Shown here one piece after another: positions 21,509-31,074 of a stretch of DNA of 64,000 nucleotides. The DNA lies in contig JASPKZ010010275.1 of NCBI GenBank assembly GCA_030220185.1, positions 124,001 through 188,000 on the forward strand. The letters are read 5' to 3'. The position numbers and the translations under genes are program-made. The number at the start of each line of letters is the position of its first letter. The first letter of the stretch is position 1. The DNA comes from Diploptera punctata (taxonomy: Eukaryota; Arthropoda; Insecta; Blattodea; Blaberidae). The notes beneath the pieces were generated by a model. It saw only the letters and a list, made by a program, of their open reading frames with translations, did no database searches and was not told where the DNA came from.

Positions 21509-24500
21509 TCATCATCATCATGAACAAATTCGTTTTAGGCCATGTGGCCTGTACGGTAAACCTAGCGAAGATGGTCTTGATCTTTCCACCGATGTTTTGG
21601 TCTTCCTTGGTCCCTATGTCCAGTTGGGGTATATTGGAATGCCAATTTTGGAAGTCTATTTCTTGCCATTCTTCTCAGATGATTTTTCCATTCTTGTTGG
21701 TATTTTTGGATATCTTCATTTAAACTTGCTACTCCAAGTTTTCCTCTGATAGTAGTGTTCCTTTGGTGATCCAGTCTATTAACTCCTAACAATGATCGTA
21801 AGAAGCGCATTTGGCTTACTTGAAGTTTATGAGAGTTTCTTTTATTTAAAATCCAAATTTCACTTCCGTATTTTAGAGCAGCTTTTGATGTGACGTTATG
21901 TAATCTTAGTTTTGTCTCTGTCCTCATCTGTTTACCAAAATGTCTTCGTATTACCCCATTCATTTTATTATATTTTTGTAATTTTGAATCAATGTCACTC
22001 TTATACTCTGCAAATACACTTCCTAAGTAAGAGAAATCTGACACTTGTTCTATAATTTTTCCATCAATCTCAATTTTCACCCGTTGTATGTTTTTTCCAC
22101 ACATTGCCATTGTTTTGGATTTTGATGTGGAAATTTTCATATTATATTTGCTGGCAATTTTGAATAATTGATATGCTGCTATTTGTAAGCTATCTTCGGA
22201 ATCTGATAATATTATTTGATCATCAGCATATAATATTGTTTGAATTATTTTATTCCTAGTTATTGAAATTCCACTGTTTACTGTTTGTTTCCATTCTTGC
22301 ACTATTCTGTTAATATATATATTAAATAAGAGTGGAGATAGTCCACATCCTTGTCGAACACCTTTGCCTGTGTTTATGTGTTCTGTAATTTCTCCATCTG
22401 GTAATTTAATTTTGATTTTAGAATTTTGATATAAGCTTTGTATGGCTCGTATTACATGTGAGTGTATATGTTCTTCATGCAGTATCTGCCAAAGTTTATC
22501 TCGGTTTACATTATCATATGCCTTTTCATAATCTATAAATAGTATGTACAGTGGGAGATTAAATTCTCTCCTTTTTTCCATAATTTGTTGCAGGGTAAAT
22601 ATTGCATCTATAGTGCTCCTCCCTTTTCTAAATCCACATTGTTCTTCTTCCAAAAATGTTTCAGTACTTACTGATAACTTATTTTTAATTATGTTGGCAT
22701 ATAATTTAGATGCAGTTGGGAGTAAGGTAATGCCTCGGTAGTTATCACATTTGTTTTTCTGACCTTTTTTATGTATATTAATTACTAGACCCGTTTCCCA
22801 ATCCGTTGGAATATTAAGACAATGCCAAATATTGTTAAAAAGTTCTAATAGTTTCTCTTTCAAGGCAGTTCCTCCATACTTAAAAAGTTCTAAATTTAAA
22901 TCATCTAAACCTGGACTTTTCCTGTTCTTGGCCTTCTTTAAAACTTCTTCTAGTTCGTCCATTGTTATGTCTGGTTTTTCTATTTCATTTTCACAAGTCA
23001 AATTCGAAGTAATTTTTTCAGTGTGAGTGTTCGGTTCTGACCAAAGATTTTTGTAGTAAGTAATCCAGTCTTGTTTTGGTATCAGATTAACATTAATTTT
23101 GTCTTTTGTTTCCATCTGTAATTTTTTGAATATTTTAAATCCCTGTCTTTGTGCTCCTGTAATATCACGTTCTAAGGATTTTACAAATTTATCCCAATCA
23201 TCCCTTCTGTATTTTCTAGACAATTTACGAACCTTAGCTCTGAGTTTTTTATATTCTGTATAATGTTCCTCTTGTTTAGTTTGTAAATACACTTTATAGG
23301 CTTTTTTCTTTTGTTCAATATTTTCTTTTAATTCGGGATTCCAAGTTCGTAATCTCTTTTTGTTTTTGATTTGTTTATATCCGAGACTCTCATAAGCTGC
23401 TTCCATGATTGCTTGTTTTAGATTTATCCAGTCCTCTTCAATATCGCCCGTGCTTGTTTTAAGTTTATTCTTTATTCTAGTTTGATATAATATTTGTGTA
23501 CTTTGGTCTTCCAATAAGTGAATTTTAAACTTTTTTGGTGTCTTATTTTGTACTGTCTGCTTGTATTTTCTTGTGCTGATGTGTTTGTGATATAATTTTA
23601 TTTTGCTTTCAACAAGAAAATGGTCACTATCAATTTCACTTCCTCTGTATATTCTAGTGTCATTTACAGACTTTTTAAATTTATTATTAATTAGTACATA
23701 ATCTATTATAGACTTTGATCCCCTTGCTGCCCATGTATATTTGTGTATTTTCTTGTGTCTAAAGAAGGAGTTTGTGATTCTTAAATTATTGAATATGCAA
23801 AAATCTATTAGCAGTTTACCATTATTGTTGCAAGTTGGTTCTCCTTCTGATCCAATGCATTCTCTTATCGGTTGATTTCCGACTCTTGCATTAAAATCAC
23901 CAGCAATTATGAGATAATCTTGTTTATTTACTTTGTCAATGGTTTCTTGTAAAATATCATAAAATTCTATGGTTTCTGAATCGTTTCCTTCTACAGGGGC
24001 ATAAATTCCAATTATATTCAAATTATGTCCTAAAATTTTTATTCTAACTGTTACAATTTTTGGGGAAATCCATTGGTAATATAAAATGTTGTGTTGCAAA
24101 TTTTTCCTTATTAAAATTGCGACTCCTGATGATGCCCAGTTCTCTGCTGGAACTCCAGAATAAATCATTACATATTTTCCTAATTCTTCTGATCCTTTGT
24201 TCTTCTTTTTTGTTTCCGAAATAATGGCAATGTCAATTTTTCTTTTGTCTAACTCTACTTCTAACTCTTCTTCTTTATGTGTTATTCCTCTCACATTCCA
24301 TGTTGCAACTTTGAGATCCTTAATCATTAACCTATTTCTTGCTTTGTCGTCATCAGTGTGATCAGTCCAGTCTTTGCTTAAGTTTCTTCGAGTAGTAGGA
24401 AGTCCCCTGGGTTGGTTACCAACCATCCGCAGAGCAAGACTAGTGGTAGGGCTGCTACCTTATAGCCTCTAGTCAGGCGTTCAAAATATGGAATTTCCTC

Positions 24501-24639
24501 CATATTCGATGGAACGGTTATACCGCCGTGACTCGGTCCCCATTACCTCGTTAGTTAAAAGCAGGGTGTACCACGCGCAGGTGAGGTTGAGAATTAGGTA
24601 GGAGAGGTTATAGAATGCACATCACTACCTCTTACACCC
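21509..24639 (-). mobile_element. LINE-C, full-length RTE-like retrotransposon
   Basis: It has a 5' UTR of about 213 bp (24639-24427), one ORF (24426-21562), and a short 3' UTR with the palindrome aggccatgtggcct (21537-21550, plus strand) before an ATG/TCA simple-repeat tail. A 13-bp duplication, cttaatatattta, lies at 21496-21508 and 24640-24652. An intact ORF and identical duplications point to a recent insertion. Confidence 0.9.
21562..24426 (-). CDS. LINE-C endonuclease-reverse transcriptase, 954 aa, intact
   Basis: This single polyprotein should nick target DNA and copy its own RNA there (target-primed reverse transcription). The N-terminal APE-type endonuclease has ATWNVRG (residues 41-47), SETK (70-73), GDFNARVG (176-183), IDYVLI (241-246) and SDH (267-269). 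After a lysine-rich linker comes the RT: RKSPGLDDL (502-510), NYRGITLLPTASKL (562-575), EEQCGFRKGRST (594-605), FIDYEKAYD (630-638), GVRQGCGLSPLLFNIYI (689-705), the catalytic YADD (733-736) and YLGS (800-803). The C-terminal part has LKYGSEIW, MRFLRSLLGVNRLDHQRN and GRPKHRWKD. One ORF with APE plus RT and no zinc-knuckle ORF1 fits the RTE clade. An in-frame stop lies 12 codons upstream of the chosen ATG. All key residues I know of are present, so the element could be active; expression is unknown. Confidence 0.92.
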   Translation of the reverse strand: MVGNQPRGLPTTRRNLSKDWTDHTDDDKARNRLMIKDLKVATWNVRGITHKEEELEVELDKRKIDIAIISETKKKNKGSEELGKYVMIYSGVPAENWASSGVAILIRKNLQHNILYYQWISPKIVTVRIKILGHNLNIIGIYAPVEGNDSETIEFYDILQETIDKVNKQDYLIIAGDFNARVGNQPIRECIGSEGEPTCNNNGKLLIDFCIFNNLRITNSFFRHKKIHKYTWAARGSKSIIDYVLINNKFKKSVNDTRIYRGSEIDSDHFLVESKIKLYHKHISTRKYKQTVQNKTPKKFKIHLLEDQSTQILYQTRIKNKLKTSTGDIEEDWINLKQAIMEAAYESLGYKQIKNKKRLRTWNPELKENIEQKKKAYKVYLQTKQEEHYTEYKKLRAKVRKLSRKYRRDDWDKFVKSLERDITGAQRQGFKIFKKLQMETKDKINVNLIPKQDWITYYKNLWSEPNTHTEKITSNLTCENEIEKPDITMDELEEVLKKAKNRKSPGLDDLNLELFKYGGTALKEKLLELFNNIWHCLNIPTDWETGLVINIHKKGQKNKCDNYRGITLLPTASKLYANIIKNKLSVSTETFLEEEQCGFRKGRSTIDAIFTLQQIMEKRREFNLPLYILFIDYEKAYDNVNRDKLWQILHEEHIHSHVIRAIQSLYQNSKIKIKLPDGEITEHINTGKGVRQGCGLSPLLFNIYINRIVQEWKQTVNSGISITRNKIIQTILYADDQIILSDSEDSLQIAAYQLFKIASKYNMKISTSKSKTMAMCGKNIQRVKIEIDGKIIEQVSDFSYLGSVFAEYKSDIDSKLQKYNKMNGVIRRHFGKQMRTETKLRLHNVTSKAALKYGSEIWILNKRNSHKLQVSQMRFLRSLLGVNRLDHQRNTTIRGKLGVASLNEDIQKYQQEWKNHLRRMARNRLPKLAFQYTPTGHRDQGRPKHRWKDQDHLR

Positions 24640-24870
24640 CTTAATATATTTAATCTCTGTGAAAGAATAAAATATTATCAAAATGCTTAACTTCATCACG
24701 TATTACGAATGAATGAACAGCGCATACCAAGAAGAATGTATAATTATAAACCAAAAGGGAGAAGAATGTTGGGAAGACCATTGAAGAGATGGAAGGACCA
24801 ATTCGACCTATAATGAGATCGGAACAGGCCATTAGGCTTAATCCTTGTTGTTGTTGATGATGATGATGGT

Positions 24871-25142
24871 GAAAATTGAAATGGGTTGGTCATGTGTTAA
24901 GGAGAGAGAATGATAACATTACAAAAATGACATTTGATTGGAACCACCAAGGATTGAGAAGGCGAAGAGGAAGACCTAGAGCAACATGGAGTAATACCAT
25001 CAGGGATGAAGTTGAACAGGCAGGGATGAGTTGGAATGAAGTTAAGGCATTGGCAAACAACAGAATTCGTTTGCGAGCTTTTATCAAGGCCCTATGCTTA
25101 CCAGAGGAGTGGCCAGGACTACTACTACTACTACTACATTAA
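24871..25142 (+). pseudogene. LINE C-terminal fragment, another family
   Basis: One frame (24876-25142) reads KWVGHVLRRENDNITKM, then RRRRGRPRATWSNTIRDE, then EVKALANNRIRLRAFIKAL, close to the end of LINE polyproteins with a RGRPRxTW block. A CTA repeat forms the tail. It starts exactly where the preceding LINE tail ends. Confidence 0.75.
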
Positions 25143-25256
25143 GGGGGGAAGATGGTAAAATTCTTATTTTCTTTGTTATTTGATCAAAACCTCTGGATTT
25201 ATTATTACATTACAGTCAAATAAATTAGGGCTAAAATCCATCGTCAAAAGTATTAA

Positions 25257-25610
25257 AAATTAGCTAAAACCCGGCGTACGCTGCTACACTTAAACAAATT
25301 AAATGTGTTTTTATGTTAAATTGAATAAGTAAAAGTACAAATGACTATAAAATTTATATCGTAATTATATTTAGGTATCCCGTGCTGATTACCCGGCGTT
25401 GCCGGGAATCTACACATCCGATCTTCTTGGCATAAATGAGCGGAAAGACAAAACTATTAATGTCAGTTATCCATAAAAGACAGACTTATGTTATTGCAGA
25501 CTTTTGTACTTTTTTTTAGATATTCGATTCTGTTGTACATTAATTTGGTGTATTTGTTATGGTTTAAGCAGCGTAAGCCATTTAAGCGTCCAAAAAACTA
25601 CTTTCATAGT
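25257..25610 (+). mobile_element. Element H, short copy
   Basis: It starts ttagctaaaacccggcgtac. It carries two units with tacccggcgttgccggg, then the unique part ending gcgtaagccatttaagcgtc at about 25590. It is 3' truncated. Confidence 0.75.
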
Positions 25611-25636
25611 GCACCGATGCTCTTTTTTCTAAGCTC

Positions 25637-26222
25637 TGACTATTTAACTCATGCCCCAAGCGCTAGCCAATCACCAATCACGTTTCAATGAATTTTGTTT
25701 CACAACCAATAACAGTCATGTTTCACATAGCTCTTTATCGATTTCTCTTTATCAGCTCCTGATTTTGTGATAAAGAAAGCTCCTCCCTTTTAATATTCTG
25801 ACCAGGTCACAGCATTATTTTTCTCCAACAAATACATTGAATATAGCAAATAATGAACAGATTCCTTGATTTTACTGAGTTGTTTACTAAAACAATTAAT
25901 GAATAACCCGTAATGTTGGTTATAATATACAGTTAGATGTGTTTCATTATTTCTCCACCAGGATGCATTCTTACAATATTGCGATCATATTTGACAATAA
26001 ATAATATGATCAAGTTGCCGTGAATATACAAAACCTCACATTTCTCATTTGTTTTCAAACATCGCCGTTTACATTAAATATATAAATATTTTAAAATACC
26101 GGTAACTATATTTAAACAATGATTTTTGAGTTTTATTCGTTAGATAGTCGTAATAAAAGCCACTCTTGATTTCCAAATCTTACAGATAAATTCTCTCGTG
26201 ACATTACTTACGATAATTGTAT
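25637..26222 (+). mobile_element. Element D copy, internally shortened
   Basis: It runs from ctatttaactcatgccccaa to gtgacattacttacgataat. Parts of the middle are missing compared with 3862-4562. Confidence 0.8.
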
Positions 26223-26223
26223 T

Positions 26224-26525
26224 CTCAAATACTTGTAATCTCCTTTCCTCCCTTAAAGTAAGAGTCCATGTTTCGCATCCATATAATATAACTGGTAGAA
26301 TAACAGTTTTACATATTTTCAGTTTAACGTATTTTTAGAGGAGTTGGGACGACAAGAGTCCCCGTAATGCATAATAGCACGCACTTCCAGAATTGAGCCT
26401 ATGTTTAATTTCTTTGTGCGTCTCATTCCTGTTTGTGATTATTGTTCCTAGGTATTTGAATTCAGCCACTTCCTCAAAATTTCCCTCATTTATCATTAAC
26501 TCTCCATTGCCATTCTATAAGTTAT
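26224..26525 (-). pseudogene. LINE-A fragment, RT C-terminal part
   Basis: Minus-strand sequence corresponds to the LINE-A segment from the GNGE/NEGNFEEVAEFKYLGTI block to the LYGCETWTLTLREER block. It is truncated at both ends and has substitutions. It begins directly at the end of element D. Confidence 0.8.
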
Positions 26526-26594
26526 TTTCCAAGTGTGCACACATCATATTTTGTTTTATTTGGTGTCCAAGAGCAGCCGGACATCATAGACATT

Positions 26595-27180
26595 ATATAA
26601 AATAAAATAGGCCCTATTACAGTGGCATGGTCATGTCGAAATAATGGCCAGAGCAAAGATTGCCTAAAATTGTTATTGCATTGAAAGAATGAATAGAAGA
26701 AGACCGAAGAAAACTTGGATAGAATGGGTACAATCAAGTAACGTAACGTGATCCCATAACAAAAGGCCCGGAGGCCCCTGGGGTAGTATGCTGTTATATG
26801 CTCCAACTTTTTCTAGACAATCGGCACTTTATGTCAGCCGGGTTGTCAGCCCTGCGTGACGGCCGCCTTTACCCCCAGAACAAGCGTCTGGTACTCATTT
26901 CCGTTAGAGGCTGAGTCGACCCCAGGGCCATAGTGCCGCCAGAGGGTTTGGGTCAGTTTAAAAATCCTGACCCCAACGGGACTTAAACCCTCGACCCTCC
27001 GGCTTGTAGCTCAGTGCCTTAACCACTACGCTACGGCGTGCCCCGAAGGGGTACAAGCAGCTATGAATATCAGAGGATTGGAGGAAGATCAATGGATGGA
27101 CAGAGAGGAATGGCGTTTGGTTTCCGGAAGACGGCGGCAGCTGCCATGATACCGGATGATTATGATGATGATGATGTTTA
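26595..27180 (+). pseudogene. LINE C-terminus interrupted by SINE-C
   Basis: The left part encodes WHGHVEIMARAKI and RMNRRRPKKTWIEWVQ. The right part continues IRGLEEDQWMDREEWRLVS and ends in an ATG/GAT repeat. The sequence gggtacaa occurs on both sides of the SINE and is read as its target duplication. Confidence 0.75.
26742..27044 (-). mobile_element. SINE-C, tRNA-derived
   Basis: On the minus strand it starts ggggcacgccgtagcgtagt with an A-box-like tagcgtagtggttaagg. A B-box-like gtcgagggtttaagtccc lies about 50 bases on (one substitution from ggttcgagtcc). It has a 220-bp body; the end resembles gttatgggatcac. Two other copies are at 46652 and 50423. Confidence 0.85.
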
Positions 27181-27747
27181 CCTCCAGTCCCAATTTCAGT
27201 GTTAGGTGTTGGCCCTTAATACAAGATGGAATAAACGAACACAGTATATTGTAAGGGCTACTGGATGATATACCTTTGTCTAAACTTGAAACACCTCTTG
27301 CAGATACAACTGAGAGGAGACTTTACACAACACACCATCTTGGCAGAGAACAGATCGTGTACTAAAGTAAGACAATTGAATAAGATAAGAGATGCGATAA
27401 AATTCAACAATTCTCAAAACGATTAAAAAGCTGTGTACATACATGTATTCTCAGTAATGCAATCACAAATTCCTTACAAAGAAAAACAAGGTCATGCTCT
27501 TGAAAACCATTATATTTCAAATATAACCGTCACGCAGAAACTATATAAAATAAACGAATTCTTTAGCAAGTCCAATTTTGCTAGTTAATAGAATATAGGG
27601 CCTATATTTCTTTTATTAAATTCTAAAAAAAATCTAAGTCAAAGACAAAGGTGAACAGTCCTGCGATCTGCGTGAACAGGTGGTGACCAGCTCTTTGATC
27701 CACTGAGAGTGAGCCTCAGGTTCCAAGACATGGAGTCCATTTGCCCA
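27181..27747. other. Unassigned intron sequence
   Basis: Apart from a 25-bp LINE-A-like scrap at 27178-27205, nothing was recognised. Confidence 0.4.
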
Positions 27748-28398
27748 GGACTATTTAACTCGTGCCCCAAATGGGAGTCAATGACCAATCACATTTCAAT
27801 GATATTTTATTTACAACCAATCATAGTCGTGTTTCACCTAAAATTTACCAACTAAAGTTTATCATAAGTAATGCCACGAGTGATTTCCAAATTATCGATA
27901 AATTCACGACTTACGAAGTGAGGAGTGAATTTATCTAGAGAACTTGGAAATCAAGAGTGGCATTTGTTAGGACTATTTAACGAATAAAATTAAGCAGTTT
28001 ACTCACAAATCATTATTTAACTATAGTTATTTTAAAATATTTATATATTTAATGTAAACGGCGATGTTTGAAAACAAATGAGAAACGATAGGTACGCTTC
28101 ATCTGCTTCTTATGTTTATCACTGCAACTAGATCATACTATTTATTGCCAAAGGAACGCAATATTGTGAAGGAGGAGCTTTCTTTAATATGGTAATTATA
28201 ACACTGATAAATATTTCGTGAAACACGACTCTGATTGGTTGTAAAACAGAAATCATTGAAACGTGATTGGTCATTGACTCCCATTTGGGGCATGAGTTAA
28301 ATAGTCATAATAAAGAAAGCACCTCCTTTTTAACATTCTGAATAGGTCATAGCATTATTTTGCAGTGACTGACCCTCCAAGAAATACGGCTACCAGTT

Positions 28399-28455
<57 letters not shown>

Positions 28456-28990
28456 CATGAATGTCAGCAGAAAGCGCATGCGATAGATCATATAAAAACA
28501 TTTGTAACAATTGATTATACCACAAAAAAGAAAAAGAAAACCACTGTTTGCACTTTCTTAAACGAATTATTTACCAGGAAATGACGTTGCAAAAAAAAAT
28601 ATAATTGATGTATTTACATCATAGGACATCAGAAACCTATAACGTTGGTTATAAATTTCTCCACTTGAGTGCATTCTTACAACATTGCGTTCCTTTGGCA
28701 ATAAATAATATTATAATCTGGTTGCAGTGTGAACAAAATAAGCAAATGAAGCGTGCCAATCGTTTCTCATTTGTTTTGAAACATCGCCGTTTTCATTAAA
28801 TATATAAATATTTTAAAATAACTATAGTTAAATAATGATATTTGAGTAAACAGCTTAATTTTATTCGTTAAATAGTCCTAACAAATGCCACTCCTGATTT
28901 CCAAATTCTCTAGATAAATTCATTCCTCACTTCATGAGTCGAGAATTTATCGATAATTTGGAAATCACTCGTGGCATTACTTATGATAAT
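27748..28990 (+). mobile_element. Element D with a second, inverted D inside it
   Basis: Plus-strand D starts at 27748 (ctatttaactcgtgccccaa), stops at about 27868 (tttatcataa) and resumes at 28306 (taaagaaagcacctcc). It ends at about 28990 (cattacttatgataa). Between lies 27869-28305, the reverse complement of a shortened D, bounded by tcataa on both sides. A TA microsatellite (28399-28452) lies within. Confidence 0.75.
28399..28452. repeat. (TG)n/(TA)n microsatellite inside element D
   Basis: TG then about 45 bp of TA, at the position where the D copy at 4066 has only tatatata. It has therefore expanded in this copy. Confidence 0.9.
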
Positions 28991-29019
28991 TTTGGTTTGA
29001 AATTTGAGCACAACACAGA

Positions 29020-29290
29020 AATTAGGGGCAAGTGTCATATTCCAGACAACCAAATTTATTACAGATAGACAAAAATATTGAAAGGTCATATAGAAAGAAT
29101 GGAAGACAACCGATTTGCAAAAAAGAGCTAACGAATATAGACCAATGGACGGGAGAAGAACAAGAGGAAGACCAGCCAAGAGATGGATAGACAGTGAATG
29201 CACATCCAATACGTCTTCCTACGAGGAGTGATTTTGGAAATAAACAGGATGAAAATCCTACAAATTATGATAAAGAAGAAGAAGAGAAAT
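29020..29290 (+). pseudogene. LINE-B-like C-terminal fragment
   Basis: With one frame correction it reads HIERMEDNRF, then RRTRGRPAKRWID. A GAAGAAGAAG-type tail is at 29273. It is heavily decayed. Confidence 0.65.
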
Positions 29291-29828
29291 TTGAGTATGA
29301 GCTTAATCGAATGAATAGATATGTCATGCTTATGTGGCCGTGTACAGTAAGTTCCTAGGAGTTCCGAAGCTTCTACGTGTATTGATTTCAATTTCCTGAT
29401 ACATTCGAAAAACTCTGACTGACTGACTGACTGAATAAGGCGAAGTCCAGCTTCGCCCAGTGAGCTGCGTATGTTAGAACCGACTAGGGCTCTTTGGCAG
29501 CTAAGTAGATAGTGGCTATCGTTACGGGGTTTTAGTTCACTTAATCTGAGCCTTCTTGGTGCCGATGGTGATGAAAATTGGACAGAGATTTGGGATGTGA
29601 TGACCTGAAGTAGGACATCAGAATCCACACTGCCTTCAAGCCGAGAGTCGGAAATCCAGCAGTGTGGAATGAGCCACGCCACTCCAGGTGAGAGCACATC
29701 GCCAAATCTCTGGCTGGATTTTCAATTTCTGATGCTGCCAGCTTAATTAAAAGAGTCGGACCGCAGTGAAAACGTATAATGGATAATTTAAGTTATCTAT
29801 TTGCATATTTTTGTATAATTTGACGCCA

Positions 29829-29832
<4 letters not shown>
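29291..29832. other. Unassigned intron sequence with short (CTGA)n
   Basis: A (ctga)n run sits near 29417. A relatively GC-rich piece (29435-29700) has no splice signals or protein motif I could recognise. The long minus-strand frame over it reads into LINE sequence and is not convincing. Confidence 0.4.

Positions 29833-29865
<33 letters not shown>
29833..29865. repeat. (TA)n microsatellite
   Basis: About 32 bp of TA next to the SINE-A tail. Confidence 0.9.
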
Positions 29866-29867
<2 letters not shown>

Positions 29868-29868
<1 letters not shown>

Positions 29869-30222
29869 CGCACTTTCCCAGGAGAGATTTAGGGCGCTCC
29901 CTAGTGGAAGTGTTTGACCAAACTAATTTAGTTACGCGTATTTACCTACAAATATCAACGAGTGATATGTGGTAAGCATATCGCCTCAGTGAAAATACCT
30001 ATTAGGCAACTAAGATATTACTTGGATGGAATAGCGGTCATTAAATTTTGCACCTACGCCTTTTTATTCAGGCTTGCGGTTTTTCTACGAGCCTGAAAAT
30101 CTTCAGGCTCAGGACCCACGACTTAAAGTTCCATTCTAAAAATCCATCGATTTCGTCGGGTTAGAACCCGCGACCCTTGGAACTGGAGGCAAGGAACATA
30201 ACCACTAGACAACCGCAGTCGA
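29868..30222 (-). mobile_element. SINE-A, diverged copy
   Basis: The minus-strand head reads gactgcggttgtctagtggt, with a B-box-like cgggttctaacccg. The body contains the gagcctgaagattttcaggc phrase shared with the copy at 57913-58303. It differs at many positions, so it belongs to an older or separate subfamily. Confidence 0.75.
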
Positions 30223-30223
30223 C

Positions 30224-30247
30224 ACACACACACACACACACACACAC
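30224..30247. repeat. (CA)n microsatellite
   Basis: About 24 bp of CA between the SINE-A head and a LINE 3' end. Confidence 0.9.
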
Positions 30248-30338
30248 GGCAAAAGATCGCTAGGACGTCAAAAAAATGCGCTGAATGGAAAATTCGTGTT
30301 TTCAAATCGTAACAAGTCACATGGCCTAATGCCTGAAT
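30248..30338 (+). pseudogene. LINE-B 3' end fragment
   Basis: ggcaaaagatcgctaggacg and the following bases match the end of the LINE-B copy at 2702-2780. It includes a worn form of the terminal stem-loop (aagtcacatggcct). Confidence 0.75.
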
Positions 30339-30340
30339 AT

Positions 30341-30395
<55 letters not shown>

Positions 30396-30404
30396 TAATA
30401 ATAA
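30339..30404. repeat. (AAT)n microsatellite
   Basis: About 60 bp of AAT between the LINE-B end and element E. Confidence 0.95.
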
Positions 30405-30795
30405 TAAAAATAAAACTTGGTTTTATTTGATTTTCATATTTACTGAGATATAATTCAGTGACAGCTGTTCCGGTACACTGTACCTTCTTCAGACATGTTA
30501 ACAAATTATGAATTGTGTTCCAACTGATCTAAGCAACAATACAACAATAATTTATTAAAATTTTTAAATTTAAATTAATTTAAATAAATTATTGTTGTAT
30601 TGTTGGTTAGATCAGTTGATATGTACTATAATAATGCAATTCATAATTTGTTACCATGTCTGAAGAAGGTACAGTCTACCGAAACAGCTGTCACTGAATT
30701 ATATCTTAATAAATATGAAAATCAAATAAAACTAAGTTTTATTTTTATTTAATTAATAAATATGGATTTTCATCAAGTAAACACAAACTCAATTG

Positions 30796-30797
<2 letters not shown>
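30405..30797. mobile_element. Element E, long foldback
   Basis: The left arm (30407-30565) holds attcagtgacagctgttccg and tgtaccttcttcagacatg. The right arm (30580-30750) holds their complements in reverse order. The arms are about 160 bp and the centre is near 30570. Half copies lie at 46100-46297 and 50075-50265. The outer end (tcaattgag...acttgatgaaaatcca) also occurs alone at 46985-47069. Confidence 0.8.
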
Positions 30798-30798
<1 letters not shown>

Positions 30799-30850
<52 letters not shown>

Positions 30851-30852
30851 TT
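30799..30852. repeat. (AAT)n microsatellite
   Basis: About 50 bp of AAT between element E and a LINE 3' end. Confidence 0.95.
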
Positions 30853-31057
30853 ATATTTATTCTGGCAGAGTTAAGACTGTAAGGCCTTCTCTTCCACTCA
30901 ACCAGCACAACTTACAAGTATATATTTAACAATTGAAATTATATATACACTATGCTAATTATAAAGAGTTAAAGACATATTAATGTAAATTTCAGGTACA
31001 GATAATATTTTATACGATTATGATTTTAATTATGATATTGATAATAATAATATAATT
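30853..31057 (-). mobile_element. CR1/jockey-like LINE 3' end
   Basis: It carries the conserved aaggccttctcttccactca phrase (minus-strand 3' end) and AT-rich sequence beyond. It is 5' truncated by the LINE-B insertion that follows, or ends near it. Confidence 0.6.
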
Positions 31058-31074
31058 AATAATAGTTCATATAT

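Larger units (their letters stand above)
21326..24870 (+). pseudogene. Older LINE-B-like copy split by LINE-C
   Basis: The left part (21326-21508) encodes GKFYKVLAVPFLIYGCETWT, ADSKQIEAAEMKMLRSIAGY and DIRTELNI. The right part (24640-24870) resumes with NLCERIKYY and NEQRIPRRMYNYKPKGRR, LGRPLKRWKDQFDL and a stop. It then has a stem-loop aggccattaggctt (24826-24839) and a tail of TTG/GAT repeats. Between the parts lies LINE-C in the opposite orientation, flanked by the duplicated target. Confidence 0.85.

Noticed and set aside
22544..23026. Plus-strand short frames over LINE-C
   Set aside because: Antisense shadows of the intact minus-strand polyprotein.
29128..29697. 189-codon minus-strand frame
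   Set aside because: It runs across the antisense of a degraded LINE and an unassigned piece; no motif, splice site or codon pattern supports a gene.
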